Below are positions 45,855 to 58,669 of a DNA stretch of 64,000 nt, piece after piece. The translations under genes and the position numbers were made by a program. The notes beneath the pieces are model-generated. The model searched no databases, had not been told where the DNA came from, and saw only the letters and a program-made list of their open reading frames with translations. Source of the DNA: Nymphaea colorata. Its lineage: Eukaryota > Streptophyta > Magnoliopsida > Nymphaeales > Nymphaeaceae. The stretch's first letter is position 1. Every line of letters starts with the position of its first letter. The stretch covers positions 12,255,868-12,319,867 of the forward strand of contig NC_045150.1 in the NCBI RefSeq assembly GCF_008831285.2. The letters run 5' to 3'.

Positions 45855-46429
45855 CTTTGCTGTCTTTTATCCTCTTACATTTCGTGTGTCATCTTCAACC
45901 TAGTGTCTCATCCTCTTCCTCTTAGTCAGTTATTTGTGGGTCATCCCAGTTTGCATCTGCTGTCATCTTATGTTTTCAGTCATCCTTCCTCATATCCACA
46001 TGGATAGGCACACCAAATAGAGGCCAAGACTTGCGTAAGGAGGTCCACTTTTCTATCTTTCTCTGGCTGATTGATGTAGCTTTCACCAGCGAAGTCATCA
46101 ACCGTCGAACAATGATGACCCTGCTTCTCCCTCTTAAAATAGAAACATCTAGTTTCTATCTAATACATACATACATACATATTATGTATCTCCTTAACGT
46201 AATGAAAAGAAAAAAGCAAACCATAAGTGAAACTGCAATATATCATGTAACTCAGGAAAATGAAATAGTATCCACCACGCTCACCACTTACTCTTTTCCT
46301 TCATAAAGGGTTATCAGTCATGAATAGGGCTTACATTCTGTAAAGAAAAAGTAAGTGGTGAGATACTATCTAAAGTACATTCATGTTTTTATGTGAAATT
46401 TTATACCTACAACCTATCCATCTATTTCA
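45458..46429 (+). repeat. Second copy of 7755-8702 within B'
   Basis: Repeats 43650-44607 (right part of the TIR element, (GA)n at 45804-45851, hairpin at about 46280-46365) in the same orientation. Small differences show it is not a recent exact copy. No gene recognised: frames such as 46031-46306 recur in all three copies and have no domain. Confidence 0.9.
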
Positions 46430-47016
46430 TTAGAGAGACCCTTCAAGGTCATCCCATATTGCAGGAGTTTGGTTGGCCTGCAAGTCTTCAACTGAAAGGA
46501 GCTCTGCAAACATTGTAGTGAAGTGGGTAGCACATGATATTCTGGTCCACATCCATCCACACAATGTCGTGCAAATTTTATGCTTTTTGGCCAGCTCATA
46601 TCCCCTAGTAGCTAACTGGTCAAAAATAGATATAATCCAATTCAAATGCTCCACGATAGGCAACAATACCTTTGTGAGCCTATGAAATTCTCGTTGAAGA
46701 TAAGAGATGCTAGCTTCCGAGATCTGTGAATAAGCTTTCACAAGCTTGTCCCATAATTCCTTCACTGAACACTCGTCAGGAACATGCACCAGCACCTCTT
46801 GGGAAAGGGTAGAAGTAATAAAAGCAATGGCTTCCTGATTGCGTTTCAACTACATTTCAAATTTAGGATTTGGAACTGATTCTTTAGTGGCAACTCCAAT
46901 CCAATCCTTGGTCTCATATGTGGTTCAAAAGAGACTGGGTAGAACTATCTAAGTGTTCTGATAGACCTTGATGAATGGGAAGACTGGATGCTCCCAAGTA
47001 GGAGAATTGGTATTGG
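46430..47016 (-). pseudogene. Ty1-copia gag remnant, copy 2
   Basis: Counterpart of 8703-9290. It reads LKRNQEAIAFITSTLSQEVL, KELWDKLVKAY, EHLNWIISIFDQLA and KKHKICTTLCG on the minus strand, ending DDLEGSL-stop. The stop before LKRNQ (TAG) is shared with copy 1. No pol domains follow; sequence beyond the stop is the hairpin and non-coding flank. The primer site and LTR lie upstream at 47786-48057. Confidence 0.7.
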
Positions 47017-47785
47017 TAAGTTTTCATAAATAAGCTGGCCCATAAAGTTAAAAGAGATGATAGACTGAGAGTAAGAATCCATGGAACAGCTCAGAAAGAG
47101 ACCTGTTTTAAAGAATTACTCAGCAAAAAAGGAATACTAGCAGCCAAGGACATAAAAAAATCAATGAACAACATCGACGTTCAATGCTTACGTTGTTTTT
47201 TCTGGAACAGACCAGATTAGAGTAACATGGCTGCAACAATTAACTTATTGTACAACAGATTAACTTTTGATCTGAATCCCTTTTTTCCCTTTTTAGCTTT
47301 AGGGAGGAAGAATGAAAAACAATAAGGTAAAAGATGAGCAAAGAATTAAAAAAAAAGGATTTTGATGGCTGCTGGGGACAGACTCTACTAGAAAAAGCAA
47401 ACAATTTCAATGTCAGGAAAAGAGAAATAGAGAGAATCACGGCTGACCAAGATCAAATGGGGGACAAAAAAGATACTTCCATATATTAAGGCAAAAGACA
47501 GTTCACCAGAGACAAAAGGAAGATTAAGGCAGAATGATGGCCAAAGGAGAAGATTAGAATGATGGCCAAAGGAGAAGATTAGGCCAGAATGACTAAATGA
47601 AATTCATATATAAAGGACATCAATAGAGGATATGAATTATGGCAAACAGAAAAACGATAGAAGAGTGTCAACTAGGATAGAACGACTGCAAGACAGAGAA
47701 AATACTGAGGTGAAAGAGAAATAGAAGGAAAGAAAATTCAGAAAGAATCATCATATCTCAGTGGGTTCAGTCCAAGCCCACATGT

Positions 47786-47797
47786 GCTCTGATACCA
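47786..47797 (-). promoter_or_regulatory. Retrotransposon primer-binding site (perfect initiator tRNA-Met type)
   Basis: The minus strand reads TGGTATCAGAGC immediately after the LTR end CTTCTCACA. This is the standard plant Ty1-copia primer site. Confidence 0.92.
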
Positions 47798-48057
47798 TGT
47801 GAGAAGTCCTCGGAAAATCATCACTCCAGAAAAAGGGAGAGAAGGAAAAGTTGAAGATCTGTACATCTTGATGTTTCTGACATGCACAAAAGATTAATAA
47901 AATAACATGACGCCCTAATGTGAACCTTTACAAAAATTACCTCAAGCATGATGGGTAATCACAAAAGATGTAGAAACAACACACCCTATGCAAATAATGG
48001 CAGTCGGGTCCATGATGGACCCAGACCCAATAATATTAGTACATACAATTCTTAACA
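47798..48057 (-). mobile_element. Ty1-copia 5' LTR, copy 2
   Basis: 260-bp LTR on the minus strand from TGTTAAGAATTGTATGTAC to GAGGACTTCTCACA, with TG...CA ends and the primer site directly downstream. It is homologous to 10124-10391. The 3' LTR was not found, so the element is a 5' fragment. Confidence 0.8.
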
Positions 48058-48666
48058 AGCTTGACCATTTTGATGCTCCCCTTTTCATGGCATGTAGCAC
48101 ATTAGGATTGTGCACCTAGTTTTATAACTAAAAGGCTAATGAACAATGCCTGTATGTTCTTTTCTATGACTATTTGATTTCGTTAAATCTAATTTAGTTA
48201 ATGATTGATAGTCCTGATTATATACTAGAACCAGATAAATAAGAAAAAAGACTTGTATGTAACATATAGTGACAAATAACAGAGGAAAGAAATCTCATAT
48301 TTTCATCTAATATGAAACTGGAAAACTTTTAATCATGAAGCTGATTTAATGTATGCGAAATGCATGGGTTGAAGCTGATCTTTCTGATTGGGATAAGACA
48401 AGCTTCTTTTATAAAGAAGCATGCAGGAAAGAAGTTTTTAGAACTTGGAATAATTTCTCCCAATATTTAACATTGGCTCCACAACAGCAACAATAATCTA
48501 CAAAGGCAGCCCCATTCAGAGTGTAGACACATAAAAAATATTTCTACATATCATGGTTCTCTAGCACATCTAGAAAACTCAAAGTAAATTTAACAGGTTC
48601 TTTGCTTGATTATTTTTGAAAGAGATGAGCTCAATTGAAACAACCTTTGGCAAAGTGAAAATCTAC

Positions 48667-51600
48667 CTGATTAAGTTGATCAGGTGGTACTGTACCATTA
48701 TCAGGCCCGTAATCTTGGTCGTCCACAGGAAACAAGCTGTCTAAATCAGATGCTGAAGTTGAGATTCAGGTGGTACTGTCAGGTAATTTAACATTCTCTC
48801 AAGGTCAGAGAAAGTGTTTATGGATGACCTAGCATTCATGTTATCCAAATATGAAATTGAATTTCCATACAGATCACCAAGATTCTGCATGTCCTGGCAA
48901 GGGTGTGATTGGCATATCATGCATGATTGCATTCCAAGGCTTATATGGGTGGAGTTCATGGGGTCGGTCCCAAAAGGGCTAGTGAATGGTTGAGTTGCAG
49001 AGCTTAAACCTGGAAAATCATTCTGAGCACATTGGAATATTTGATTAATGCCTTCGCTTCCTGTTTCGAATTCTGCCAGTGGATACCCAGTACTCTGTTC
49101 ATGCATATTATGAGATATGACTGCACTTGTTCCTGCATGCAGACCATCAAACTGAAAACCATCCACCATCAATCCAGTCTTAGAACCAGGAGGCAGGAGC
49201 TACACCAAAATGAGATGTGTTAGCCAAATTTAACTGGTCATTATTTGCAGCTTGCTGACCAAAAGCATATCCGTGAAATGGCAGAAGTTCATGGTCACCA
49301 TGGTTCAAATTTGAACTCGAACTCCACATGGTTGAAGTAGGATCATATCCCGATTAAGCTACATATGGATTTTGAAGGGTGCTTTCATCTCCCTGCTTTC
49401 TCTGCTCCTACATGAAGGATGGCATTGGTGGATTTTGAAGGCCGCTTTCATGTCCCTGGTTTCTCTGTTCCTGCATGAAGGATGGTGCCTTTCCTATAAC
49501 GCTTGCTGGATCAGTAGACTTCATCAGTCTGTAAGTCCCCAAGCCTCTTCTATCATTTGTCCTGAAACCGCTATAGTAACTAGGCATGTTGGTGAAAGAA
49601 CCAAGAGAGCCACTCTGCGGTTCCGCTACAGCTGTGGGAGGTAAAGGCTGTGTCACTTGGTTTGCTAGACGAGGACCTGTGGAAGAACCAAGGCCATCAG
49701 AAACGGGACGATCTTTATGTTCTCTACCTTCTGCCTCACGTTTTCTTCGGCAAATTCTGTGTTTCTGCATTCACAAACACATAAACAGTTCTTTTCAGGA
49801 GTTTTGAGATGGATGACTGTTGGTTAAGAAAACATTTGATATCTTCTTAGGTGTTGCTTGGACTTTTTCCCTAAAAGGAACTCTTCCTGTTTGGGCCTTG
49901 CTTCAGCTGGAGCAACTTGGGACAAAAAGTAGAGTTACTTGGATCTGCAGTTCATATCAGAGAGGTTATACTGTGTTCTACAAGTGAATGGTTAGATAAG
50001 GTGAAACGGGGAAACCAGTGGAGAGACTTAGCGTTCCCATGGGTCTTGTTGGGTTGTCAATGTGTTGGATTTGGGTCAAGATTCAAACTCTCTGGATCCA
50101 TCTCAATATGTTTTCTCCCTATCAAATTTGGGTTCACTGCCAAATCTGGGCCAACTAGCTTAAGTTTTAATTTTACATGCAAATGGGTCACATCTTTGTT
50201 GGGATTAGGAGTTGGATGCAGATTATGTCAAACCCAGATCCGATTATCCTCAACTTATCTAGATCTCACTAAACTCATCTGGATGTCAAGCATGGCATTC
50301 TAAAGGGGAGAAGCAACAAAAATTGCACATGAAAAACTTAAAATTCCTGGGTCAGTAGGTCCTACTCATATGAAAGACCGCTGATTTTCTCTCATCATCA
50401 TCAACGGAAAATGGATAGATAAAGTTCAAAGGTTTAATATATAAAAACCATAGGATAATAAATTCAGCTTAACATCTAGAGGCGGACCTCATATCATTGT
50501 CGGTCCAAATCTGAGCCTTTGTTTTCCTTATAAAAACTTACCCATACAGAGCAAAAGACATAGTATGGGTAATTTCTTAGGCTTGTGTGCATTAATGAAA
50601 AAAAAAACCTCAAGAATATGATAAAACCTGTTAGTTAAATGAAATTTATCAATAACCGTAATATTTTGTTCCCAAGAAATGAATTTCACCTGCAATCTGC
50701 GGACTATCTGTTTCCTTGTCAGCTCTGTAACACCCATAACGTCGAGTATCTTCCAACGAGTGGCATCTAATCCATTCAATTGTCATAAAGTAGCCCAGTG
50801 AAATACTATCCTTGAAACAAAGATATACAAAAATATTGCACATGAAAATGCTTAGCTTTTGATAAAATGGTTCCAATCTTTTAGCAAATTCCATTTAAAC
50901 CTTTTTCACTCAAGCAGGCAACTGAAAGAGTTTGAAACTTGATCAGGACGGTTCGTTATTTCACTAAAATTACAGCGGATTTCAGCAAAATATTATATCC
51001 AAAGGAATAAATTTAATTGCCTACATTCAAAACCCAACTGGTCTACAGCAAAAGCGAACTTCTTCTTCAGATCCATCGTCCAGATGAACCTCTTCTTCCA
51101 TTTCGGAGATGGTGGCGGAGATTCAGGCACAGGCGCCGTCTGCTTACTGGCAGTGCCTTCTTCAGCCTCTGTGACGGCAGCTTTGCCATGGGGATCTCTC
51201 TTCCCGAGTTTAAACTTCTTGTGCCGCAGAACGTGCTGCCACAGGTTTCTGAGCACATGACATGAGGGTAAAGCGGCTTCAACGGCACGGCCTTCACACC
51301 ACTAAGTGTTGCCTTGACAAGGCTCTCCTGATCAGCATTATCTGATACAACTGTTCTCAGCACAACACAGACGTAAGTTTGGGTTATAATTCTTACATCA
51401 GATAAATAATCTCTCTCACAAACAGGATCTGCAGTGAATGATAAGGGAAAGGTTTTCAGAGAAAAAAAAGAAAATCTTATGAAGGATGTTGATGTTAATA
51501 CGAATCTGTAACCTTTACACTTTTAATTCACAATTTTCAAATCAGAAGTCTCCTTATTTAGAAATAAAGGAGATCTCAAATCCAAGTTATCTGCAATACT

Positions 51601-51745
51601 TAAAATCATGGCCTTTGGATCCCCTTGTGAATCCACTTCAGAATCTAAATAACCATGTCAGTTTGCCAAAAGCTGCAGTTCAAATATCGCTCCAACAGCC
51701 TTCCACTCAAGGGCCCATACATAGATGTAAATTGGATCTGGTATA
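48667..51745 (-). pseudogene. Type-B response-regulator-like gene (GARP domain), copy 2, less damaged
   Basis: Counterpart of 11012-14090. Pieces on the minus strand: receiver end (51265-51363), the linker exon ending at 51025 (LRNLWQHVLRHKKF; KRFIWTMDLKKKFAFAVDQL), the exon 50766-50690 (ATRWKILDVMGVTELTRKQI, VRRLQ; donor GTGAAA) and the exon 49764-48667 starting KHRICRRKRE. The joined GARP domain is open here because codon 49747-49749 is CGA, where copy 1 has TGA. Conserved GARP features are W in FIWTMDL, the L/F helix core, KILDVM and LQKHR. The frame changes between receiver and linker and in the last exon (near 49190 and 48745) are shared with copy 1. The receiver lacks a clear phospho-Asp. 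It is probably a pseudogene, though a GARP-containing transcript is possible. Confidence 0.65.
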
Positions 51746-51902
51746 GCTTTTGCAGAGCTCAACTAACAGGATTTAGGCCAGTGAAACTTGTGGCAGGAAT
51801 CTGAATTCAGATTGACAAGAGACAAAACCAAATCCCATTTTGGATCTGGATTCGGAAGATGCCCGTGAAATTCAATAAAAAAAATACTAGCCCATACTAA
51901 TT
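51743..51902. other. 160-bp stretch present only in copy 2
   Basis: It lies between GTAAATTGGATC and TTTGGTTTTGACTTTC, where copy 1 (near 14080) has the two edges joined through a shared TTTGGTT-like word. This fits a short-homology deletion in copy 1. Confidence 0.75.
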
Positions 51903-51930
51903 TGGTTTTGACTTTCATAAAGTTGATTAA

Positions 51931-51932
<2 letters not shown>

Positions 51933-51964
<32 letters not shown>

Positions 51965-51980
51965 CACATACACACACAGA
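51933..51980. repeat. (CT)n(CA)n compound microsatellite
   Basis: Counterpart of 14107-14150, with the CA part interrupted by a T. Confidence 0.9.
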
Positions 51981-52311
51981 CCCCAGACCACTTGGGTAAG
52001 GGATAAAAATTAGACCTCTTAAATTCATGTTAAAAAGTGTTTTAAATAAATGCGAACTTACTAATGTGTTTGCAAACACTAATTTAATATAAATCCCTTT
52101 TAGTTTAAACCATTTTTTTGGAAAAAAAAATTGATCTTTCTACTATCACAATTTTGATGCTATTAGATATGTTTTAATATATGTTTCTCACCAAATCACT
52201 CTTAAACTTATCGATAAGGTTAGATTGCAAAAAAATATTTTAACAATCAACTTTAATGGGTCAGGACTGTCTGGTTTTTGTCTTTTATCCAAATGGTCTG
52301 GTTTTTATCAA

Positions 52312-52315
<4 letters not shown>

Positions 52316-52349
<34 letters not shown>
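52316..52349. repeat. (TA)n microsatellite
   Basis: About 17 units, counterpart of 14483-14534 (about 26 units). Confidence 0.95.
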
Positions 52350-52350
<1 letters not shown>

Positions 52351-52916
52351 CAACCCCATGTTCACATTTTGTAAAAAAATATTTTAACAATTAACTTTAA
52401 TGGGTCAGGACTGTCCGGTTGTTGCAGAGTTAACTAATCATACATCTACTTATGACTGATCTGCATACATCCGATTTTGATGATAATGCCAAGGACGTAA
52501 ATGTTCCAATTGATTTAATCTGAATTTTACATTGGAAACAAAATTCAACCGGTTGGAAAATCAAATCCTGTACAACGTGAAGTTGTACTTCTTATACTAT
52601 ATGTTTGATAGTCTGTTTCATAAGTAGTAGTAACTTTTATAAGGAGAAAAGATAGCACCTCCACGACAAATCAAATCAAGATTATACAAGAGAAACCTAG
52701 AAAATAATAGGCACACAAATATTCCACATTACTGAATTCCTTACATGAAATTGCAAAGACAAATTTCTATTTAATTAATAACAACAAGGGCTTCATGACT
52801 CAAAATTAATACATTGGATATTACATTTCCAACTTCATACCAAACACACATTCACACAAGAGCAATCCGATTCAAAACATGTATGATGGAAGTGTAAAAG
52901 TCGTCTATCTTGACGT

Positions 52917-54130
52917 TCAAGGAAGCCCACCGCCAAGTCCTCCACTAGCACCACCACTAAATCCACCGCCTAAGCCACCGATCCCACCGCCTCCACGAAA
53001 ACCACGGCCGCCACCTGCACCCAGTCCACCTCCTGCACCAGTTCCGCCACCAACGCCACCGCCAAGGCCACCAAGTTCGCCACCACCACCGAACCGTCCA
53101 CCACTTAGTCCAGCACCGCCACCAAAGACTCCACCTTCTTCTTCATCGTCATCTTCATAATTATACCTGTCATCATAACCATCCTAACCACTATAGTCAT
53201 CATCATCTGAATAAGACTGGTTATCATAACCAATATAGTCATCACCATTATCATCATCATCATCATCATCTTCTTCTTCTCCTTCTTATTCTTTTTCTTC
53301 TTCACAATTATACCAGTCATCGTCAACATTAGAGTCATCATCATCCTCAATGTCATCAGCATCTTCCATCTTTTTTCTCATTCTTCTTCTTCTTCTTTTT
53401 TTTGCTCTTTTGTCTTCAACTGCTTAGTGTTATCATAATCCTCATTGCTGACTAGATCAACAAATACTTTTTCTCCTCCTTTCATATCATCATCCTCACT
53501 GTTGCCTAGACCAACAAATACTTTTTCTCCTACTTTCATGACATTTGAGTGCATTCCTTCTTGGTGGCTTTTCAAAGACGAAGTTGAATCCTCATTATCT
53601 TCCCCACTGCTCATGAGCTCAATTGCTCCCTTCTTCTCACATTTTCCATTAATAGAGGAGCAAATTGTGATCCATAGCTTCCTGCATTTCATTTTTGTCC
53701 TCCATAACCTTTCAAAAACCCTGGAAGATGTGTCTGATGGTTCCTTCCCTTTCCATGAACTTGAACACTCTTTTTCCTTCCAAACTTTCTCATTTCAACA
53801 TCATTGCCATCCTCCGCTATCTTACCTTTCTGCACATTCGAACTCCTGTTTCTTCTCTTGAGCTTCTCTGCATGATCACTGCCCTCCTCTTCTTCGCTCA
53901 AGAGAATGACTTCTTTGGTTCTCTTGACTTTTCTACTACTTGAACAATGAGGAACTCTTGCATGCTCCCTTCTTGAACAATCCACAGCCTAAAAAGGCAA
54001 AAAAAAAAGAAAAGAAAAATCTTAAACTGAAGCTTAAACCACCTTTTATTTAGAAAAAGAAAACGCAGAACAACTCTTACGGGAGGAAGAGACATTTGGC
54101 TTCTTGTTCTTCAAGCAATTCAGTTCAAGG
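52917..54130 (-). pseudogene. Acidic/glycine-rich protein gene, unit 1 copy 2
   Basis: Minus-strand counterpart of 15102-16320. It has the 50-bp exon 54130-54081, acceptor at 53989 and stop at 52917. This copy has the cleanest glycine-rich tail (GLSGGRFGGGGELGGLGGG through GGLGGGLP-stop) and no stop after ILLSEEEE. It has a two-base difference in REHARVPH that shifts the frame set by the small exon, a TAG in DYSG-DGYDD near 53190, and a frame break in the poly-Glu run. These lesions differ from those of copy 1, so decay was independent. Confidence 0.55.
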
Positions 54131-54454
54131 CTGCCAAGAGACATGCATTAAGAAAAAAAATGGTTGGTAAAAAATGATGAAATATATAGAAAAGAAATGA
54201 ACAAATAACATGAAAAAATACAGAGCAATATTTTCCAACTTGAAACTCACTTTGATTTCCATTTCCATTAGATTATTTAAGCACAAAAAAATCAACATCT
54301 TAAAAAGATACATGGAAACAAAAAAGATAGTTATAAAATCCAAAACTAAAGTATAAGAAACTTAAATGCATGAGTAGCAGATTCACTGTCAAATCAAATG
54401 TCTCTTTGGTCATTGCATTTCTTTAAAATCTATTTAACATCTACAACAAAAAAA

Positions 54455-55655
54455 GATGTGGAGGACGGCCCGCAGAGTGATGGAGAGAAGAGATGACTAT
54501 CTGAGATGGCGGAGCCTACTGGCTACTCGGCATGGAGAGCACACTCAACTCCGGAGGACGGCCCGTAGAGTGATAGAGAGACGAGATGACCGTTTGGGCG
54601 GGTGGAGCCTACCGGTTGCTCGACGTGGAGAGCACACTCAGTTCTAGAGGACAGCGTGTAGAGTGATGGAGAGACGAGATGACCGACTGGGCTGGCGGAG
54701 CCTATCAGCTACTCGGCATGGAGAACACACTCAGTTCCGGAGGACGAGATGACCGTCTGGGCTGGCGGAGCCTACCAACTACTCGACGTGAGAGCACACT
54801 CAGTTCCGAAGGACGGCCCGCAGAGTGACGGAGGGATGAGATGACCGTCTGGGCTAGCGGAGCCTACCGACTACTCGGCGTGGAGAGCACACTCAGTTCT
54901 GGAGGACGGCCCGCAGAGTGACGGAGAGACGAGATGATCGTTTGGGCTGGTGGAGCCAACAGGCTACTAGGCGTGGAGAGCACACTCAATTCCAAAGGAC
55001 GACATGCAGAGTGACGCAGGGACGGGATGATTGTCTGCACTAGCGGAGCCTACCGACTACATCGGCATGGAGAGCACACTCAGTTTGGGAGGATGGCCCG
55101 CAGAGTGATGCAGAGACGGGATGACTGTCTGGGGTGGTGGAGCCTATTGGCTACTCGACGTGGAGAGCACACTCAGTTTCGGAGGATGGCCCGCAGAGTG
55201 ACGCAAAGATGGAATGACCGTCTGGGTTGGCAGAGCCTACTGGCTACTCGGCGTGGAGAACACACTTAGTTTTGGAGGAGGGTCCGCTGAGTGACGGAGA
55301 GACGGGATGACCGTCTGGGTTGGCAGAGCCTACTGGCTACTCGATGTGGAGAGCACACTTAGTTCCGGAGGAGGGCCCGCTGAGTGACGGAGGGACGAGA
55401 TGATCATCTTGGCTGGCGAAGCCTATTGGGTACTCGGCGTGAAGAGCACACTCAGTTCTAGGTGACGGTCCGCAGTCACCGTTTGGGCTGGCAGAGACAA
55501 CTGGCTACTCGGCGTGGAGAGCACACTCAGTTCTGAAGGATGGCCCGCAGAGTGACGGAGAGATGAAATGACCATTTGGGCAGGTGGAGCCTACTGGCTA
55601 CTCTGCGTGGGGAGCACACTCAGTTCCGAAGGACGGCCCATAGAGTGACGAAGAG
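54455..55655. repeat. 93-bp minisatellite array 1, copy 2 (about 13 units)
   Basis: Counterpart of 16647-17751, roughly one unit longer. It starts after ACAAAAAAA at the same site in the unit. Confidence 0.95.
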
Positions 55656-55892
55656 ACTCACACATAGAGAGAGAGGGAGAGAGCGGAAGAGAGAGTTTCT
55701 GCTGGTAAGATCGAAGAAAAGAAGAAGAGAAGAGAAATGGTACAAGACACACATGCGAAGAAAAAGCATGTAGCGCGCTTCGGTAGCACTGCCGGCCTTT
55801 TTCATGATGACGAAAAACCCCGATGGAGCGTGCCGAATGAAAAACATTACTATTTATGTAACGTTGGACTAGACTATTACAAGTTTCCTTCC
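55656..55892. repeat. Constant tail following array 1, copy 2
   Basis: Counterpart of 17752-17987, ending GTTTCCTTCC. Confidence 0.85.
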
Positions 55893-56283
55893 GTATATAA
55901 TTTAAAGATTTCAAAAATATAATATATCAAAGAACATTGAAATTATTGGTTAAGATCACCTTACAGTGCTAGGGGAAAGAAACCTCTTTCATAAGCAGTA
56001 GCTTTTATAAGGAGAAAAGGTAGTGCCTCAACAACAAATCAAATCAAGATTATACAAGAGAAACCTAGAACTAATAGGCACACAAATATTCCATATTAAT
56101 GAATTCCTCACATGAAATTGCAAAGACAAATTTTCAGTTAATCAATAACGGGAAGGGCTTCATGACTCGAAATTAATACATTTGATATTATATGTCCAAC
56201 TTCATACCAAACACACATTCACACAAGAGCAATCAGACTCAAAACACGTACAATGGAAGTGTAAAAGTCGTCTATCTTGACGT

Positions 56284-57122
56284 TCAAAGAAGCCTGCCGC
56301 CAAGTCTTCCACCAGCACCACCACCAAATCCACCGCCTAGGCCACCGAGCCCACTGCCTCCACGAAAACCATGACTGCCACCTTCACCCAACCCACCTCC
56401 TACACCAGTTCCGCCACCAAAGCCACCGCCAAGGGCACCAAGTTTGCCACCACCACAGAACTGTCCACCACCTAGTCCAGCACCACCACCAAAGCCTCCA
56501 CCTTCTTCTTCATCGTCATTTCATAATGATACCAATAATCAAATCCATCATAACGACTATAGTCATCATCATCTGAATCATACAGGTCAACATAACCAAT
56601 ATAGTCATCGCCATCGTCATCCTCGTCAATATCTTCTTCTTTTTCTTCTTCACAATTATACCAGTCAAGGTCTACATTAGAGTCATCATCATCCTCAATG
56701 TCATCAGTATCTTCCATCTTTTTCTCATTCTTTTTCTTCTTCTTCTTCATTTTGGTCTTTTGTCTTCAACTGCTTAGTGTTATTATCATCTTCATTGCTG
56801 ACTAATCAACAAATACTTTTTTTCATCATTTCATGTCATCATCCTGCTGACTAGATCAACAAATACTTTTTCATACTTTCATGACGTTCGAGTACATTCC
56901 TTCTTGGTAGCTTCTCAAAGGCAAAGTTGAATCATCATTATCATCCCCACTACTTATCAGCTTAATAGCTCCATTCTTCTCATCTTTTCCACTAACAGAG
57001 GAGCAAATTGTGATCCCTAGCTTCCTGCATTTCATTTTTGTCCTCCATAACCTTCGAGAAACCCTGGAAGATGCGTCTGATGACTCCTTCCCTTTTCATG
57101 AACTTTAACACCCCTTTTTCTT
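56284..57122 (-). pseudogene. Acidic/glycine-rich protein gene, unit 2 copy 2 (truncated)
   Basis: Counterpart of 18354-19205. The acidic part reads MEDTDDIEDDDDSNVDLDW and DDYIGYVDLYDSDDDDYS. A one-base deletion near 56520 (YHYE) breaks the frame into the Gly-rich tail, whose codons otherwise have no TAG (CAG at the site that is TAG in copy 1). It ends GGRLAGRLL-stop, a variant of the usual ending. It is truncated at the 5' side by the minisatellite as in copy 1. Confidence 0.55.
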
Positions 57123-57144
57123 AGCTATAAACACAAAAAAAAAA

Positions 57145-58026
57145 GATGACCGTTTGGGCTACTGGCTACTCGGCGTGAAGAGCACACTCAGTTCCGGAGG
57201 ATGGCCAGTAGTGTGACGGAGAGACGAGATGACCATCTAGGGTGGCGGAGCCTACCGGCTGCTCGGCGTGGAGAGCACACTCAGTTCCGGAGGAGGGCCC
57301 ACAAAGTGACAAGGAGACGAGATGGCCGTCTAGGCTGGCGGAGCCTACCGGCTACTCGGCGTGAAGAGCACACTCAGTTCCAGAGGACGACCTAGAGAGT
57401 GACGAGGAGACGAGATGAATGTCTGGGCTGGCAGAGCCTACCAGCTAACTCAGTTCCAAAGGAGGGCCAGGTGAGTGACGGGGAGACGGGATGTCCGTTT
57501 GGGCTGGCGGAGCCTATAGGCCACTCGGCGTAGAGAGCACACTCAATTCCATAGGAGGGCCCACAGAGTGACAGGGAGATGGGATAACCGTTTGGGCAGT
57601 CAAAGCCTACCGGCTACTCGGCGTGGAGAGCACACTCAATTCGGGAGGAGGTCCCACAGAGTGACAGAGAGACGGGATGACCGTCAGGGCTGGCAGAGCC
57701 TACGACTACTCGGCGTGGAGAGCACACTCAGTTCTGGACGACGGTCTGCAGTCACTGTCTGGGCTGGCAGAGCCTACTGGCTACTCGGCGTGGAGAGTAC
57801 ACTCAGTTCCGAAGGATGGCCCGCAGAGTGACAGAGAGATGGGTTGACCGTCTGGGTTGGCGGAGCCTACTGGCTACTCGGCATGGAGAACACACTTAGT
57901 TCCGGAGGAGGGCCCACAAAGTGACGAAGAGATGGGATGACCGTTTAAACTGGCGGAGCCTACCGGCTACTTGGCGTGGAGAGCACAGTCAGTTCCGGAG
58001 GACGGCCCATAGAGTGATGAAGAGAC
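57145..58026. repeat. 93-bp minisatellite array 2, copy 2 (about 9 units)
   Basis: Counterpart of 19228-20015, one unit longer (about 57555-57650), with the same internally deleted units. Confidence 0.95.
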
Positions 58027-58033
58027 GCACACA

Positions 58034-58094
<61 letters not shown>

Positions 58095-58277
58095 TGCTAG
58101 TAAGTTCGAAGAGAAGAAAAATGGTACACGGCACACATGGAAAGAAAAAACACATAGCGCAATTCAGCAGCACTACCGGCCTTTTTAATGATGACGAAAA
58201 AGCCCCGATGGAGCGCACCGAATGAATGACATTACGATTTAGGTAACATTGGACTAGACTCTTACTGGTTTCCTTCC
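58027..58277. repeat. Constant tail following array 2, copy 2
   Basis: Same tail. The (CA)n of copy 1 is replaced by a long (GA)n at 58037-58090, about 27 units. Confidence 0.85.
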
Positions 58278-58669
58278 ATACAAAATTTAAAGAGTTCGAA
58301 AATATAATATATCAAAGAACATTGGAATTATTGGTTAACAGCACCTTATAGTGTGAGGGAAAAGAAACCTCTTTCATAAGAAGTAGCTTTTACAAGGAGA
58401 AAATGTAGCACTTCCATGCCAAATCAATTCAAGATCATACAAGAGAAACCTGGAAAATAATAAGCATACAAATATTCCATATTACCAAATTCCTCATATG
58501 AAATTGCAAAGACAAATTTTCTTTTAATCAATAATAGGAAGGACTTCATGACTAGAAATTAATACGTTTGATATTATATTTCCAACTTCATACCAAACAC
58601 ATATTTACACAAGAGCAATCAGACTCAAAACACGTACGATGAAAGTATAAAAGTCGTTTGACTTGACGT

